From positions 106,021-170,020 of the forward strand of contig DVDU01000100.1 of NCBI GenBank assembly GCA_015296065.1: a stretch of DNA of 64,000 nucleotides, read 5' to 3'. Shown piece after piece: positions 35,458 to 44,683 of this stretch. This stretch comes from Oscillatoriaceae cyanobacterium M33_DOE_052. Lineage in GTDB: Bacteria > Cyanobacteriota > Cyanobacteriia > Cyanobacteriales > Laspinemataceae. Positions within the stretch are counted from its first letter, which is position 1. Each line of letters starts with the position of its first letter. The position numbers were made by a program, and so were the translations under genes. The notes beneath the pieces are model-generated. The model did not search any database and was not told the DNA's origin. It saw only the letters and a list, made by a program, of their open reading frames with translations.

Positions 35458-36540
35458 TTAATTGCTGCTTAAAAATTGGACTAACTGCTCTAACTTTGAC
35501 CAAGCGGCACCACTTTCCAGGATTTCCTGGGCGCGGGCAATGCCTTGGGTGTGAGCGCCCAAGGGGATGACCCCAGCCACTTGTAAAGCTAAAGCGGTGT
35601 TGAGGGCGACCACATCCCGCTGGGCGGGGGTTCCCTTGCCTTGGAGAACTTCGCGGAGGATGCGGCTGTTTTCGGCCACATCGCCGCCACGCAGAGCGGC
35701 GGTGGGGGCGGTGGTGAGACCGAGGGCGGCAGGGTCTAAGGTGGTAAGCTGCACATGACCGTCTTGGAGGATGGCTAAGTCGGTGAGGTCGGCTAATCCA
35801 GCTTCATCGAGTTTTTCTCGTCCGTGGAGGACGATCGCCCTTTCGGTGCCAAGTTCACCCGCCGCCTGGGCGATCGCCTCTAGCAAACCAGGAGCCCAAA
35901 CCCCCACGACTTGTCCCGTGGGGCGCAGGGGATTCACCAGCGGACCGAGTAAGTTAAACACTGTCCGCACCTTCAAAGTCCGCCGCAAAGGTGCCACCGC
36001 CTTCATCGCGGGATGCCATCCCGGGGCAAACAGAAAGGTAATCCCCACTTCTGACAATGCCCCGATCGCCTGTTCTAAAGGTGGATTCAGATTTACGCCC
36101 AAGGCTTCCAACACATCCGCCGAACCCACCTTGCTGGAAGCCGATCGGTTGCCATGCTTTGCCACTGGCACCCCCGCCGCCGCCGCCACAAACGCCACCG
36201 CCGTGGAAATATTAAAAGTCGAGGCCCCATCTCCCCCCGTACCGCAGGTATCAATCAAAGGTGTCACCGGTGGCAGTGGGGTGATGGGAGATGCGGCGGC
36301 AGACACCTGGACTACAGACTGTAGCACCTTGGCCATCCCCGCCAATTCTTCAGCCGTGACTCCTTTGGCTTGCAGGGCTGCTAAAATAGCACCGGATAGC
36401 ACCGGTGGCATTTCCTCATGGAGCCATCCGCGCATCAGCTCCGCCGCTTGTTCTTCCGTGAGAGATTGCCGATCGAGCAACTGTTGCAGCATCTGGGGCC
36501 AATCACCAGCGGTTTTTGTTTCTACAGGGGATGAGGTCAT
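35458..36540 (-). CDS. trpD: Anthranilate phosphoribosyltransferase
   Basis: The 360-residue enzyme transfers phosphoribosyl from PRPP to anthranilate in tryptophan synthesis. The PRPP loop is [16 protein letters not shown], followed by [20 protein letters not shown] and [17 protein letters not shown], all canonical. The N-terminal helical domain holds [10 protein letters not shown]. The length is normal to slightly long. No other trp gene is adjacent, as usual in cyanobacteria. Confidence 0.97.
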   Translation of the reverse strand: MTSSPVETKTAGDWPQMLQQLLDRQSLTEEQAAELMRGWLHEEMPPVLSGAILAALQAKGVTAEELAGMAKVLQSVVQVSAAASPITPLPPVTPLIDTCGTGGDGASTFNISTAVAFVAAAAGVPVAKHGNRSASSKVGSADVLEALGVNLNPPLEQAIGALSEVGITFLFAPGWHPAMKAVAPLRRTLKVRTVFNLLGPLVNPLRPTGQVVGVWAPGLLEAIAQAAGELGTERAIVLHGREKLDEAGLADLTDLAILQDGHVQLTTLDPAALGLTTAPTAALRGGDVAENSRILREVLQGKGTPAQRDVVALNTALALQVAGVIPLGAHTQGIARAQEILESGAAWSKLEQLVQFLSSN

Positions 36541-36629
36541 AAAAGGGGATCAAAATCACGACAGCTTTCAGGGAAATATTTTACAGGCTTATAATTGCCA
36601 TTTACGATTACTATAAATTGGAGATTTTC

Positions 36630-37157
36630 ATGGCCAAGATTGCTTCTGGAGGGGGGCGGTTGCTAGAAATAGCCGAATATATTTCCCTGGTCGGTGCAGT
36701 GGCAGGGACAGTAGCAAGCATTGCTACCAAGGAGTTGATGTACGGAATGACACCTCTGTGCCTGACTTTGGCCTTAAATGTGACCAACCGGATGGCTTTG
36801 AGGAAAAATCAACTGGTGATGGGGGCAGAGGTAGAGCAATTGCAGCAAAAATTGGAGCGAATGGCCGCCGATACAGAACATTGGGAACGGCAGTTTAAAG
36901 ATGTGATGGCTATGCAAAATGTCAAGCGGAATGCGGCCAAAGCTGAGGCGCAATTGCCGGAATTGTTATCAGCGATCGAGCAACTCCGAGCCAGAGAGCA
37001 ACATTTTATCGCCGGGGTAGAAGTAATGCAAAGAAAATTAGATGCTTTAAACCAACAATTTCAAAATCGACCAGAGTTATCCCAGATTGAAAGTTTAACT
37101 ACAGTTATCCTTGCCTTAAAAAAACTGATTGATGAAATGCAAACAAGGAGTGAATAG
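36630..37157 (+). CDS. Membrane-hairpin coiled-coil protein, paralogue 1
   Basis: The 175-residue product starts with a hydrophobic hairpin (EYISLVGAVAGTVASIATKE, then LMYGMTPLCLTLALNVTNR) and continues as a coiled coil with FQNRPELSQIESLTTVILAL near the end. The hairpin is closely similar to that of the 944-residue protein at 37917, and the FQNRPEL motif recurs in the protein at 41009. A GGAG lies seven bases before ATG 36630. The function is unknown. It is the first of three related genes in a row, which suggests membrane-anchored partners that interact through their coiled coils. Confidence 0.65.
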   Translation: MAKIASGGGRLLEIAEYISLVGAVAGTVASIATKELMYGMTPLCLTLALNVTNRMALRKNQLVMGAEVEQLQQKLERMAADTEHWERQFKDVMAMQNVKRNAAKAEAQLPELLSAIEQLRAREQHFIAGVEVMQRKLDALNQQFQNRPELSQIESLTTVILALKKLIDEMQTRSE

Positions 37158-37916
37158 AATTAACAATTATTAGCGAAGATTACCAAGCCATAGCGATACT
37201 GATTAAAAATTCAAAAACCAAAAAATATTTAAATTTTTATTTAAACTAAATATTTTTTAATTGAGGATAATCAATAAATTCATTATACATAAAATTAAAG
37301 ATAAATTTAACAAGAGTGAAAGCCGAAGTTTCAGAGTTGATTGATAAAGTAACTCTTGAAGGGCATCGGTGCCCAATGGGGAAAGGCTCCCCCCTTGAAC
37401 GCCATAAAAAAAGGTGGTGAAAGGGGGAAAATCCCTTGCTAACCAAAAACAAGGGGGGTTGGGTGCAAGGGATTTTCTGGGTAAATCAGCTCTCAACCGG
37501 TTGGGACTTCAGCTTTAGTCTGTCGGAACTTTGATGTTGCCGTGGGTGTGGCTGGCGGTGGATAAATTACCTCAATGCTGCCAAGATGGGGGGACTGGAT
37601 ACAGCAGGCTCAAAGCGGGCGCCTATGCACATCTGATAACATTTTGATTTAGAGTTATAACAGATGCTCTGGGTTAGGGGCATTTTTGAGGGACTTGGGG
37701 GTATTTTCTTAGATGTGGGTTGGAAACCAGCACAGACAAATGATATGTTTCATTAGTAAATCAACATGGTCTGACCAGTTGTCCCTTCTGGGAATCAACC
37801 CCAGGATTCACCCAGTCTCCGAGTCACTCCAAGAGCAAATGAAAAGAATTTGCGTAGATGCGGCAAAATAAGAGAAACTTTGAAGAGGAAAAAGTTTTGG
37901 CAGGGATCGGTAAATT
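37158..37916. other. Intergenic region, AT-rich then repeat
   Basis: Bases 37195-37330 are very AT-rich. A CCCCCC/GGGGGG palindrome occupies about 37375-37460 (GGGGAAAGGCTCCCCCC...AAGGGGGGTTGGG). The remainder up to 37916 shows no gene with protein-like composition. Confidence 0.55.
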
Positions 37917-40751
37917 ATGAACAAGCAGCCCAGCGGATTGGAACTTCTGGAATATGTATCAGTAGCGGGAACGGTGGCGGGGTCGATCGCCTCGATCGCC
38001 ACCAAGCAGCTAGCCTACGCCGTGACCCCAGCCTCCTTAGCCCTAGTGCTGGGAGCCCTGAACCGCAAGCGGGCAATGGATTTAGTCCTGGCCCAGGTGG
38101 ACAGAGGCGTGGCTACCGTGAGTGAGCAAGTAAAATCACTGCCCAACCAGTCGCAATTCGGGAAAGTAGAAACCAACCTGCAAAAGTTATCCGCGTCCTT
38201 AGCGCAATTGGAAACCCAGCTTCCGCCCGCTTCAGCCCCTAGTACGGCTGACCTAGAGCCAGTGAAAGAGGATATATCCCAATTGCGCACTGGCTACAGC
38301 AACATGCAGGAATTTTTGGCCAGTTTGAGAACCCGCCTGGAAAGCCTACCCCAACCAGAGAGACTGCAACAGATGGAAAACGCCCTCAGCCAACTAGAGG
38401 GCAAGCTGACCCAGCTACCGGACCAGCTCCAACAGCAACAGGAAAGCGTTGCCCAGCATACTGAGGCTATTGCCCAGATGGAACAGCGGTTAAACAGTCT
38501 GCCTGTAGGAGGAGAAATGACAGCGGGGGTGTCGCTACCAGCGCAGTCACCGGCGGAGTTGGAACAGCTCAAGCTGGCGATCGAGCAACTAGGGTTGAAA
38601 CAGAATGAATTGGCCACTAGAGAGGAGTTGGCGTCACTGGCGACGGCGGTGGAATTGGTACAACAGGAACAAATTCACAAGCTGATTGCCGATGTGGAAT
38701 CCCTGGATGTTCGAGTCAGCCGCATGGCTCGGGGACAAGATGGCGTCAGCCGCGAGGAGTTGGCTGAGGTGAGAGCCGAGCTGACGACCCTGGACGATCG
38801 GTTGCAGACGATCGCTGGCGGGACGGAATCAGTAGATTTGACCGGCGTAGATCAGGCATTGGCAGATATCGCCGCCTCCGTCAAAGAAGCTCTCGGGGAG
38901 ATGGAAAGCCGGATCGTGCCCCTGGAAGCATCCTTCCTAGAAAATTCTCGCCGCTTAGATACTCTACGTGAAGAGATGGCGGCGTCATCACCCCCAACCA
39001 CCACTGGAGACGGTTGGCAAGCAGAGTTAGAGCGTTTGGATGCAGCCCTGCGCACTTTAGCCACGAAAGCAGAAGTAGAGCAGTTATTCGCCACTGTGGC
39101 GGTGGGGGCTGCTGTCACCGCCACCGCACAGCCAGCGTCATCGCCGAGTTCGTCCTCGGAGGATCTGGCGCAAATTCAACAAGATTTAGCCCAGTTGCGC
39201 CAAGAAGTGGAGACAGCGCAAGCTAATTTCCAGAAAACTTCCCTGGAAAATGTGGACTATGTGCGTGAGGAAGTGCATTCCTTGCAGCAAGCAATTGCGA
39301 GCATCACAGAGCAGTTAGAAGCCAGTGCCAGCAATACCGAATCGGCAGTTGCCCCTGATGAGGAGCTATCTCCTAATGGTGATGTGTTAGAAACGCCCGC
39401 CACATGGCAGTTAAGCCGGATTGAGGGAATGCTGCAGGGGATTCAACGCCAGAGTTATCAACTGCTGTTCGATCGCCCCGGGATTAAAGCCTTGCTCGAG
39501 GATGCGATCGCATCCGCTCAAGAGCGGATCATTTTAGTGTCTCCCTGGCTGTCTCGGGCAGTAGTCAAAGATTTGCTGCCCCAGTTTGAAGCGTTGCTGG
39601 CGCGCAACGTGAAACTGGATATCGGCTGGGGTCATTTGAGAGATATTGAAGCCGGAGAATTTCCCCAACGAGTCAGCCAACAATGGCAAGCGCCTGAGAG
39701 CAGCTCCCGTAGCAGTTTGTACGATGCCCTCAACGACATGGAGGCGCTGGAGCTAAAATATCCCTTATATTTCCAGATGCGGATTTTGGGCACTAACGAA
39801 AACTTTCTCGTGTGCGATAAGTCTTTTGCCGCCGTTGTCAGCCATAATTTCCTCTGCAATGAAGCCAATTTTCCTGAGCGGGAATTGGGATTGCGCACGG
39901 TTGACCCTAACATTATCCAGGGTTTAATTGACCGCTTTGAGGACCCGGTACTGAATCCCGGCACGGCTGAAGTGTATTACAATCGCGGGTTTGAGCGTCT
40001 GGATGTGGGGGATTACTCCGGAGCGCTCATGGATTATGGGCATTCTTTGCAACTTAATCCTAACCAAGCCACTGCCTACAATAACCGGGCTTTGGCGAAA
40101 TACCATTTGGCAGACCCCCTCGGGGCGATCGAGGATTATACCGCCGCTCTCAGCCTCAACCCCAATGAGTGGGTGACATACTTTAACCGGGGCGTTGCTC
40201 GCTTTCATCTCCAAGACTATGCTGGCAGCATTGAGGACTATACTGAGGCAATTCGCCTAGGTGTGGACCGCAGTGTGGCCTACTTCCAACGTGCTGAGGC
40301 TTACCGTCAGCTCAAAGACTATGAATCAGCGATCGCCGATTACACACTGGCGATTAATCTGGCTCCTAACGATGCAGTCGCCTACAACAACCGGGGTTTA
40401 GCTCGCTATAACTCTGGTGACTACATTGGCAGCATCGATGATTACACCCAAGCCTTACTCCTCAAGCCCGACGATGCCATTTACTACTCTAATTGTGGTG
40501 TGGCTCGCTTGCGCGCTGGGGACTATGCGGGGGCGGTGCAAGACTTTGACCAGGCGGTGATGTTGCTCCCAGAATATGCTGGAGCTTACAATAATCGGGG
40601 TTTGGCTCGCTCTCAATTGGGGGATACCACAGGGGCGATCGCCGATTTGCGCCAAGCTGCAGAACTGTTCCTGCGTCAAGGAGATATTCTCAATTACCAA
40701 CAAGCGGTGGAATCCCTCGATAAACTAAGTGACGTGGCCAACCACTCATAG
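37917..40751 (+). CDS. Membrane-hairpin coiled-coil protein with degenerate PLD domain and TPR repeats
   Basis: The 944-residue product has four parts: a hydrophobic hairpin (about 10-48, VSVAGTVAGSIASIATKQ), a long coiled-coil region to about 500, a PLD-like domain (about 515-675) beginning DRPGIKALLEDAIASAQERI, and a C-terminal block of seven to eight TPRs (680-935; repeated AxxxNRGxAxxxLGDxxGAIxDY). At the place of the PLD HxKxxxxD motif the sequence is NENFLVCD, followed by SHNFL, so the catalytic His and Lys are missing and only one motif is present. This suggests a binding rather than hydrolytic PLD fold. It shares its hairpin with the gene before it. The function is unknown. Confidence 0.75.
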   Translation: MNKQPSGLELLEYVSVAGTVAGSIASIATKQLAYAVTPASLALVLGALNRKRAMDLVLAQVDRGVATVSEQVKSLPNQSQFGKVETNLQKLSASLAQLETQLPPASAPSTADLEPVKEDISQLRTGYSNMQEFLASLRTRLESLPQPERLQQMENALSQLEGKLTQLPDQLQQQQESVAQHTEAIAQMEQRLNSLPVGGEMTAGVSLPAQSPAELEQLKLAIEQLGLKQNELATREELASLATAVELVQQEQIHKLIADVESLDVRVSRMARGQDGVSREELAEVRAELTTLDDRLQTIAGGTESVDLTGVDQALADIAASVKEALGEMESRIVPLEASFLENSRRLDTLREEMAASSPPTTTGDGWQAELERLDAALRTLATKAEVEQLFATVAVGAAVTATAQPASSPSSSSEDLAQIQQDLAQLRQEVETAQANFQKTSLENVDYVREEVHSLQQAIASITEQLEASASNTESAVAPDEELSPNGDVLETPATWQLSRIEGMLQGIQRQSYQLLFDRPGIKALLEDAIASAQERIILVSPWLSRAVVKDLLPQFEALLARNVKLDIGWGHLRDIEAGEFPQRVSQQWQAPESSSRSSLYDALNDMEALELKYPLYFQMRILGTNENFLVCDKSFAAVVSHNFLCNEANFPERELGLRTVDPNIIQGLIDRFEDPVLNPGTAEVYYNRGFERLDVGDYSGALMDYGHSLQLNPNQATAYNNRALAKYHLADPLGAIEDYTAALSLNPNEWVTYFNRGVARFHLQDYAGSIEDYTEAIRLGVDRSVAYFQRAEAYRQLKDYESAIADYTLAINLAPNDAVAYNNRGLARYNSGDYIGSIDDYTQALLLKPDDAIYYSNCGVARLRAGDYAGAVQDFDQAVMLLPEYAGAYNNRGLARSQLGDTTGAIADLRQAAELFLRQGDILNYQQAVESLDKLSDVANHS

Positions 40752-40859
40752 CGGGGGACAGAACCAGGGCGAAGCATAACCCAATGTTTGGGGATTCTTC
40801 GGGGCGAAGCATTCGCCCCGACAATTGATGAATTATCACCCTGTTCTGAAAAAATGTGA

Positions 40860-40915
40860 TCCATCTTCAAAGTCCCTCTCCCTCTCTGGGAGAGGGATTT
40901 AGGGTGAGGGGGTAG
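40860..40915. repeat. CCCTCTCC palindrome with GGGTGAGGG tail
   Basis: TCCCTCTCCCTCTCTGGGAG and the following AGGGATTTAGGGTGAGGG form the standard cyanobacterial intergenic palindrome. It is preceded by TCTGAAAAAATGTG, a phrase also found at 3851-3864, so the flank is repeated too. Confidence 0.6.
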
Positions 40916-41008
40916 GTCATGCAACGCCATTGGGAATTGTTGGGTTTATGGGTGGTTGTCTGAATTCCGATGCAGAAACCCGATTGCTTCTCCAACCAAT
41001 AACAAATT

Positions 41009-42247
41009 ATGTCAAAAAAATTACCTTTAATCCAAATTTTCCAAGAAGATATCAAGGAGGGTCGCTGGATTGATATAGCTGCTTTAAGCATCTCTGGTTT
41101 GGGAACGATTTTAGCATTGGTTTTGAAAAACGCCATTTATGCCACCCCGTTGCTGACGGCAGCTATCTGGCTGAATATTTTGGCCAACCGCTATCGCAAA
41201 AACGACCCAGTAGTTGCCGCTGTAGCCGAGACAAGTATCCCTACGGAGCCACCGGCAGCAGCACCGGTAGAACCTTTTTTTTTAGAACAGTTTGATAGTG
41301 TATCTCCAGCCGAGTTGGAGGTTGTGCAAAGAGCAATTTATCAATTGCAAGATGTGACTAAACGCCTGGAACAAACGGCGCTGAAACAAGAAGACTGGGA
41401 GGTGATGAATGTTCGCTTATTGATGGTGCAAGAAGCTATTACTCAGCAAGTGGAGAGGATGACAGGCAGGAAAAAAGACGAAATGGTAATAGCAGAAAGA
41501 GGGGAGGTTAGTTCTGATATTGGCAATAATCTGGCAGACCGGATTGCTAAATTGGAGCAAAAAAATCAAGATATCATTAAGCCTTATTTGCTGCGCTTGA
41601 GCAATTCTCTAAAGCAGTTGCGGCAAAAACAGATGCTGGCGGATATTAGGGAGGATTTCCAGTCTCTTAAAGAGCAGTTTCAGAATCGCCCGGAGTTACA
41701 GAAGTTAGAGAAACTCCAGGAGGTGCTGGATTTGCTGGCGGTGAAGGTGGAGCGGGTGGATGAGTATTTGCGGAAGTTACCGCCACCCCCTGCACCGGTG
41801 GATATTAGCCGGATGGAAGATGTGATGCTGGAACTCGATCGCGAACTGCGGAAGCTGCAGCAAGATGTAGTGCAACACTTACTCCGGGGGGAAAAGCTGA
41901 TGCGGCGCAATATGTCTCAGCTTAAGCAAAGTTACGCGATCGAGCTACAACATTTACCACCCCTGTCGCGGGTTGAGGACTTGGAAACTGCCTTAGCCGA
42001 TGTCACCTCCCACCTGGAGCGTTTAGAGTCTCAAATCTCCCAGTTATTATTACAAGCTACATCCACCGAGCCTGATTCTTCATCGGCTCGGTTTTTAACT
42101 TTACAGGATATCGCCCCTTTGGTGGCGACGGTGAAGAAACTTCAGCAGCATCAAAACGCCAAATCTGCCTCTAGAAGCGGCTCACCCGCTGGTGATGGCG
42201 TTCCAGGACGCACCACCGAGACACAGCGGAAACAGCGGACGGTATAA
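41009..42247 (+). CDS. Membrane-hairpin coiled-coil protein, paralogue 3
   Basis: The 412-residue product begins with a hydrophobic hairpin (IDIAALSISGLGTILALVLK, then ATPLLTAAIWLNILA) and is otherwise alpha-helical coiled coil, including the FQNRPELQKLEKLQEVLDLL motif shared with paralogue 1. The C-terminal 30 residues are low-complexity and basic. It is the third same-strand gene of this type between 36.6 and 42.2 kb. A role as partner of the PLD/TPR protein is inferred from the shared architecture and neighbourhood only. Confidence 0.65.
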   Translation: MSKKLPLIQIFQEDIKEGRWIDIAALSISGLGTILALVLKNAIYATPLLTAAIWLNILANRYRKNDPVVAAVAETSIPTEPPAAAPVEPFFLEQFDSVSPAELEVVQRAIYQLQDVTKRLEQTALKQEDWEVMNVRLLMVQEAITQQVERMTGRKKDEMVIAERGEVSSDIGNNLADRIAKLEQKNQDIIKPYLLRLSNSLKQLRQKQMLADIREDFQSLKEQFQNRPELQKLEKLQEVLDLLAVKVERVDEYLRKLPPPPAPVDISRMEDVMLELDRELRKLQQDVVQHLLRGEKLMRRNMSQLKQSYAIELQHLPPLSRVEDLETALADVTSHLERLESQISQLLLQATSTEPDSSSARFLTLQDIAPLVATVKKLQQHQNAKSASRSGSPAGDGVPGRTTETQRKQRTV

Positions 42248-42278
42248 TTTATTTGGGGATAACCATGACAAATGACAA

Positions 42279-42767
42279 ATGAGAAATGACAAGCGGACTT
42301 GCGGACAAGTGACATGTCGGCTGATTTTGATGGGGTTTTTGGTGCTGATGCTGAATGCTTGCAGTTTCAGTTTTAGTTTGGGCGGATTTCAGCCGACGCG
42401 GGAGGTGGTACAGCGGGCGATCGCTTTGCAGCTTACCCTCACCAAAACTGAGCTAGAAAAGCATCTGCTCGCTCACCACATATCCTCCGCCCCCAAGTCA
42501 GAATATGAAGTGAATCGGGTGGAAATTGTCGCCGAAGACCCCCTGCAAATTCAAGGATTACTATCATATCATATCCGGGGTACTTATAATCTGACTCTCA
42601 AGCTGCCTGACGGACGAGTAACAGACCGGGGCAACCCTTTTGATATCTATCTGCAACGGCAGAAAGAGGGCAAAACCTGGCGATTGGCTCAACCTCAACC
42701 GGGGGGAAAAAATGATGCCGCAGTTTGGGCAACTTATTTGATTAGACCGAATGATTATGTGATGTAG
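42279..42767 (+). CDS. Lipoprotein of unknown function
   Basis: The 162-residue product has a basic N terminus, a hydrophobic segment and a lipobox LMLNAC (Cys at about 28), so it should be lipid-anchored. The mature domain has no recognised family; it contains LSYHIRGTYNLTLKLPDGRV and a final YLIRPNDYVM. It starts 31 bases after the coiled-coil gene and may share its transcript. The start ATG is provided by tandem AAATGAC/AAATGAG heptamers. Confidence 0.6.
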   Translation: MRNDKRTCGQVTCRLILMGFLVLMLNACSFSFSLGGFQPTREVVQRAIALQLTLTKTELEKHLLAHHISSAPKSEYEVNRVEIVAEDPLQIQGLLSYHIRGTYNLTLKLPDGRVTDRGNPFDIYLQRQKEGKTWRLAQPQPGGKNDAAVWATYLIRPNDYVM

Positions 42768-42774
42768 TGATGAT

Positions 42775-42876
42775 TTGTCCTTTGTCCTTTGTCACTTGTC
42801 CTTTGTCATTTATTTTATTCATATAAACAAACAAAACAAATGACCAGGGACAAATGACAAATGACCAATGACAAAA
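42775..42876. repeat. TTTGTCC / ACAAATG heptamer repeats
   Basis: Direct units TGTCCTT and TGTCATT (42777-42811) are followed by their inverse forms ACAAATGACC (42837-42872), giving a long imperfect hairpin between the convergent lipoprotein and amidase genes. It may act as a terminator. Confidence 0.7.
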
Positions 42877-42877
42877 T

Positions 42878-44233
42878 TTACAGCAACCCGGCGGACTCGT
42901 AGAGGCGGCGCAGTTGGGCCATAATTTTTTCCCCATATTGCAGGTCCGCTTCCCAGCGACCGCTGAGCTGAGGCACTAGGGGGGCAATACCTCGGGTGAC
43001 AAAGCGAAATCGGGGGTCCACGATTTCTTGGGCGAGGGGTTCGGTGCTGGCGTAGGCTTTGAGGTGTTGAATATGGGCTCTGACACCAATGCGGGCGCTG
43101 GGGAAGGAGGCGGCTTGGCTGCTACCACCGGCGGAACCCAAACCGGCAAAGTTATTCTGGGTGGGGGTAATACCGTTACCAAACCGGAGAAAGTTGCTTT
43201 CTAAACACATCTGACAAAAGGCAACATCGTAGTTGACCCCCTCCAAGGCGGCTTCCTCGCGGTAGAGTTTGGCGATATCGGCAAACTGGGTGAGGGCTTG
43301 AGAGTTGTTGTTTTTGAGAAACATCATTAACTGGACTTCGCTGGTGTTGCCGTGGCCCATAATCCGATCGATGTAGCCGGGGCAAATCTGCAAAATCGAT
43401 CGGAGGATGACGGTGCGGGTAGCAGAGTCCCAAGCGACGGAGATTTGATAATCCCGCAGTTCCACCGCTTTGATATACACAACGTTGTTATAAGTGATGC
43501 GGCGCACATTGGGATTGCGGGATAAGTCAATGCCTAGACGATCGACCAAATCGATGGGAATATAAGAGTTACCGTTGATGAGAATCCCTTTTTCGCCGTA
43601 GATTTGGCTATTGATTCTAATATCGATCGGGGGATAAGTTGGAGCCGAGACTGGTGGGGGCGCTGGTACGGAACCACCACCAGCCCAGGCGACTAGCCCC
43701 TCGGCAATGCCGATCGCGAAGTCCCGGCGACGGTTTTGCAGCAGGAAGCGGTCATCGGTGTTGCTCAGGAAGCCCACTTCCATCAACATAGAAGGAATCC
43801 ACAGGAAGCGACAAAATGCCAAACTACCTGTGCCGGTTTCCGTATCGGGTTTGGCACCGCGACTAGGGAGCTGCGGCACCCGCCGCAGTAAAGCCAGGAG
43901 CAATTGCTCGGCGTTTTTCACTCTCTCACTATTGTTGGCGATGTAGTAAACACAGGCGCCTCGAGCGGCAGGATTGGCAAAAGCATCGGCGTGGATTTCC
44001 AGGGCCACATCATCAGTCCGGGCGCGAGCGTTGATCCAGTCAATAGATTGGAGCATGCTTAAGTCGTCGGGAACTGAGAGGATTTCTAAGCCTCGGGCTC
44101 GCACTTCCGAGACGATGAGGTCTCGGAGCAGAATCATTTCTCGAGCTTCGGTAGTGCCACCGGCGACAGACCCTGGGTCTAGGGCGCCATTTTCATAACC
44201 CCCATGACCAGCAGAAATAAAAATTCTTCCCAT
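42878..44233 (-). CDS. N-acetylmuramoyl-L-alanine amidase with glucosaminidase-like domain
   Basis: The 451-residue, three-domain protein starts with a zinc Amidase_3 domain (1-190): ISAGHGGYENGALDPG with H10, LEIHADAF with H82 and the catalytic Glu in MLMEVGFLSN. A copper-amine-oxidase N-like domain follows (about 203-280; YIPIDLVDRLGIDLS), then a glucosaminidase-like (GH73 type) C-terminal domain with AFCQMCLESNFLRFG and NNFAGLGSAGG. It would cut peptidoglycan at two kinds of bond. No signal peptide is present, although the substrate is periplasmic, so another export route or lysis-dependent action is needed. Confidence 0.85.
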   Translation of the reverse strand: MGRIFISAGHGGYENGALDPGSVAGGTTEAREMILLRDLIVSEVRARGLEILSVPDDLSMLQSIDWINARARTDDVALEIHADAFANPAARGACVYYIANNSERVKNAEQLLLALLRRVPQLPSRGAKPDTETGTGSLAFCRFLWIPSMLMEVGFLSNTDDRFLLQNRRRDFAIGIAEGLVAWAGGGSVPAPPPVSAPTYPPIDIRINSQIYGEKGILINGNSYIPIDLVDRLGIDLSRNPNVRRITYNNVVYIKAVELRDYQISVAWDSATRTVILRSILQICPGYIDRIMGHGNTSEVQLMMFLKNNNSQALTQFADIAKLYREEAALEGVNYDVAFCQMCLESNFLRFGNGITPTQNNFAGLGSAGGSSQAASFPSARIGVRAHIQHLKAYASTEPLAQEIVDPRFRFVTRGIAPLVPQLSGRWEADLQYGEKIMAQLRRLYESAGLL

Positions 44234-44683
44234 AATTATCTTCCTTTATAGAGCCTCCCGGCTGCTTCACTACTACTTGATTGTTTCCCCCAACTAGGAT
44301 AATCCCTTGGTAGGGGCGATTCGCTTTCTCGCCTTTACCAAGGGGCGAAGCGATTCGCCCCTACCCCGTCCGTCCCTGGGATAAAATGGTGATAACATCT
44401 GGCATGAGCTTTCAGCAGCCCTCCTCCTTTGCGTGTTGCCATCTACCAAAATCCTTTTGAAGGATGCTTCGGGCAATACTGGGCAAGACATCTTAGAGGC
44501 AATCCTTTGCCAACCAGTTTTCTCCTGAAGCGATAGCTTCGCGGACCTGTCGGTTCGCCCGCTCACCAAGCGCCAATTTTGTCTTGAAGCTATCGCCCCG
44601 GATCGATCGGGGGACTAACAGGGTATAGGGAGAGGGAGTTGCCGGTAATGCAAGCGCCACCTTATTCTGGGAGATGCTGAGAA
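44234..44683. other. Intergenic region with GTAGGGGCGA palindrome
   Basis: This divergent spacer has GGTAGGGGCGATTCGCTT (44309-44326) facing its near-perfect inverse at 44348-44365. The remaining sequence, including several short frames on the minus strand, does not look coding. Confidence 0.5.
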
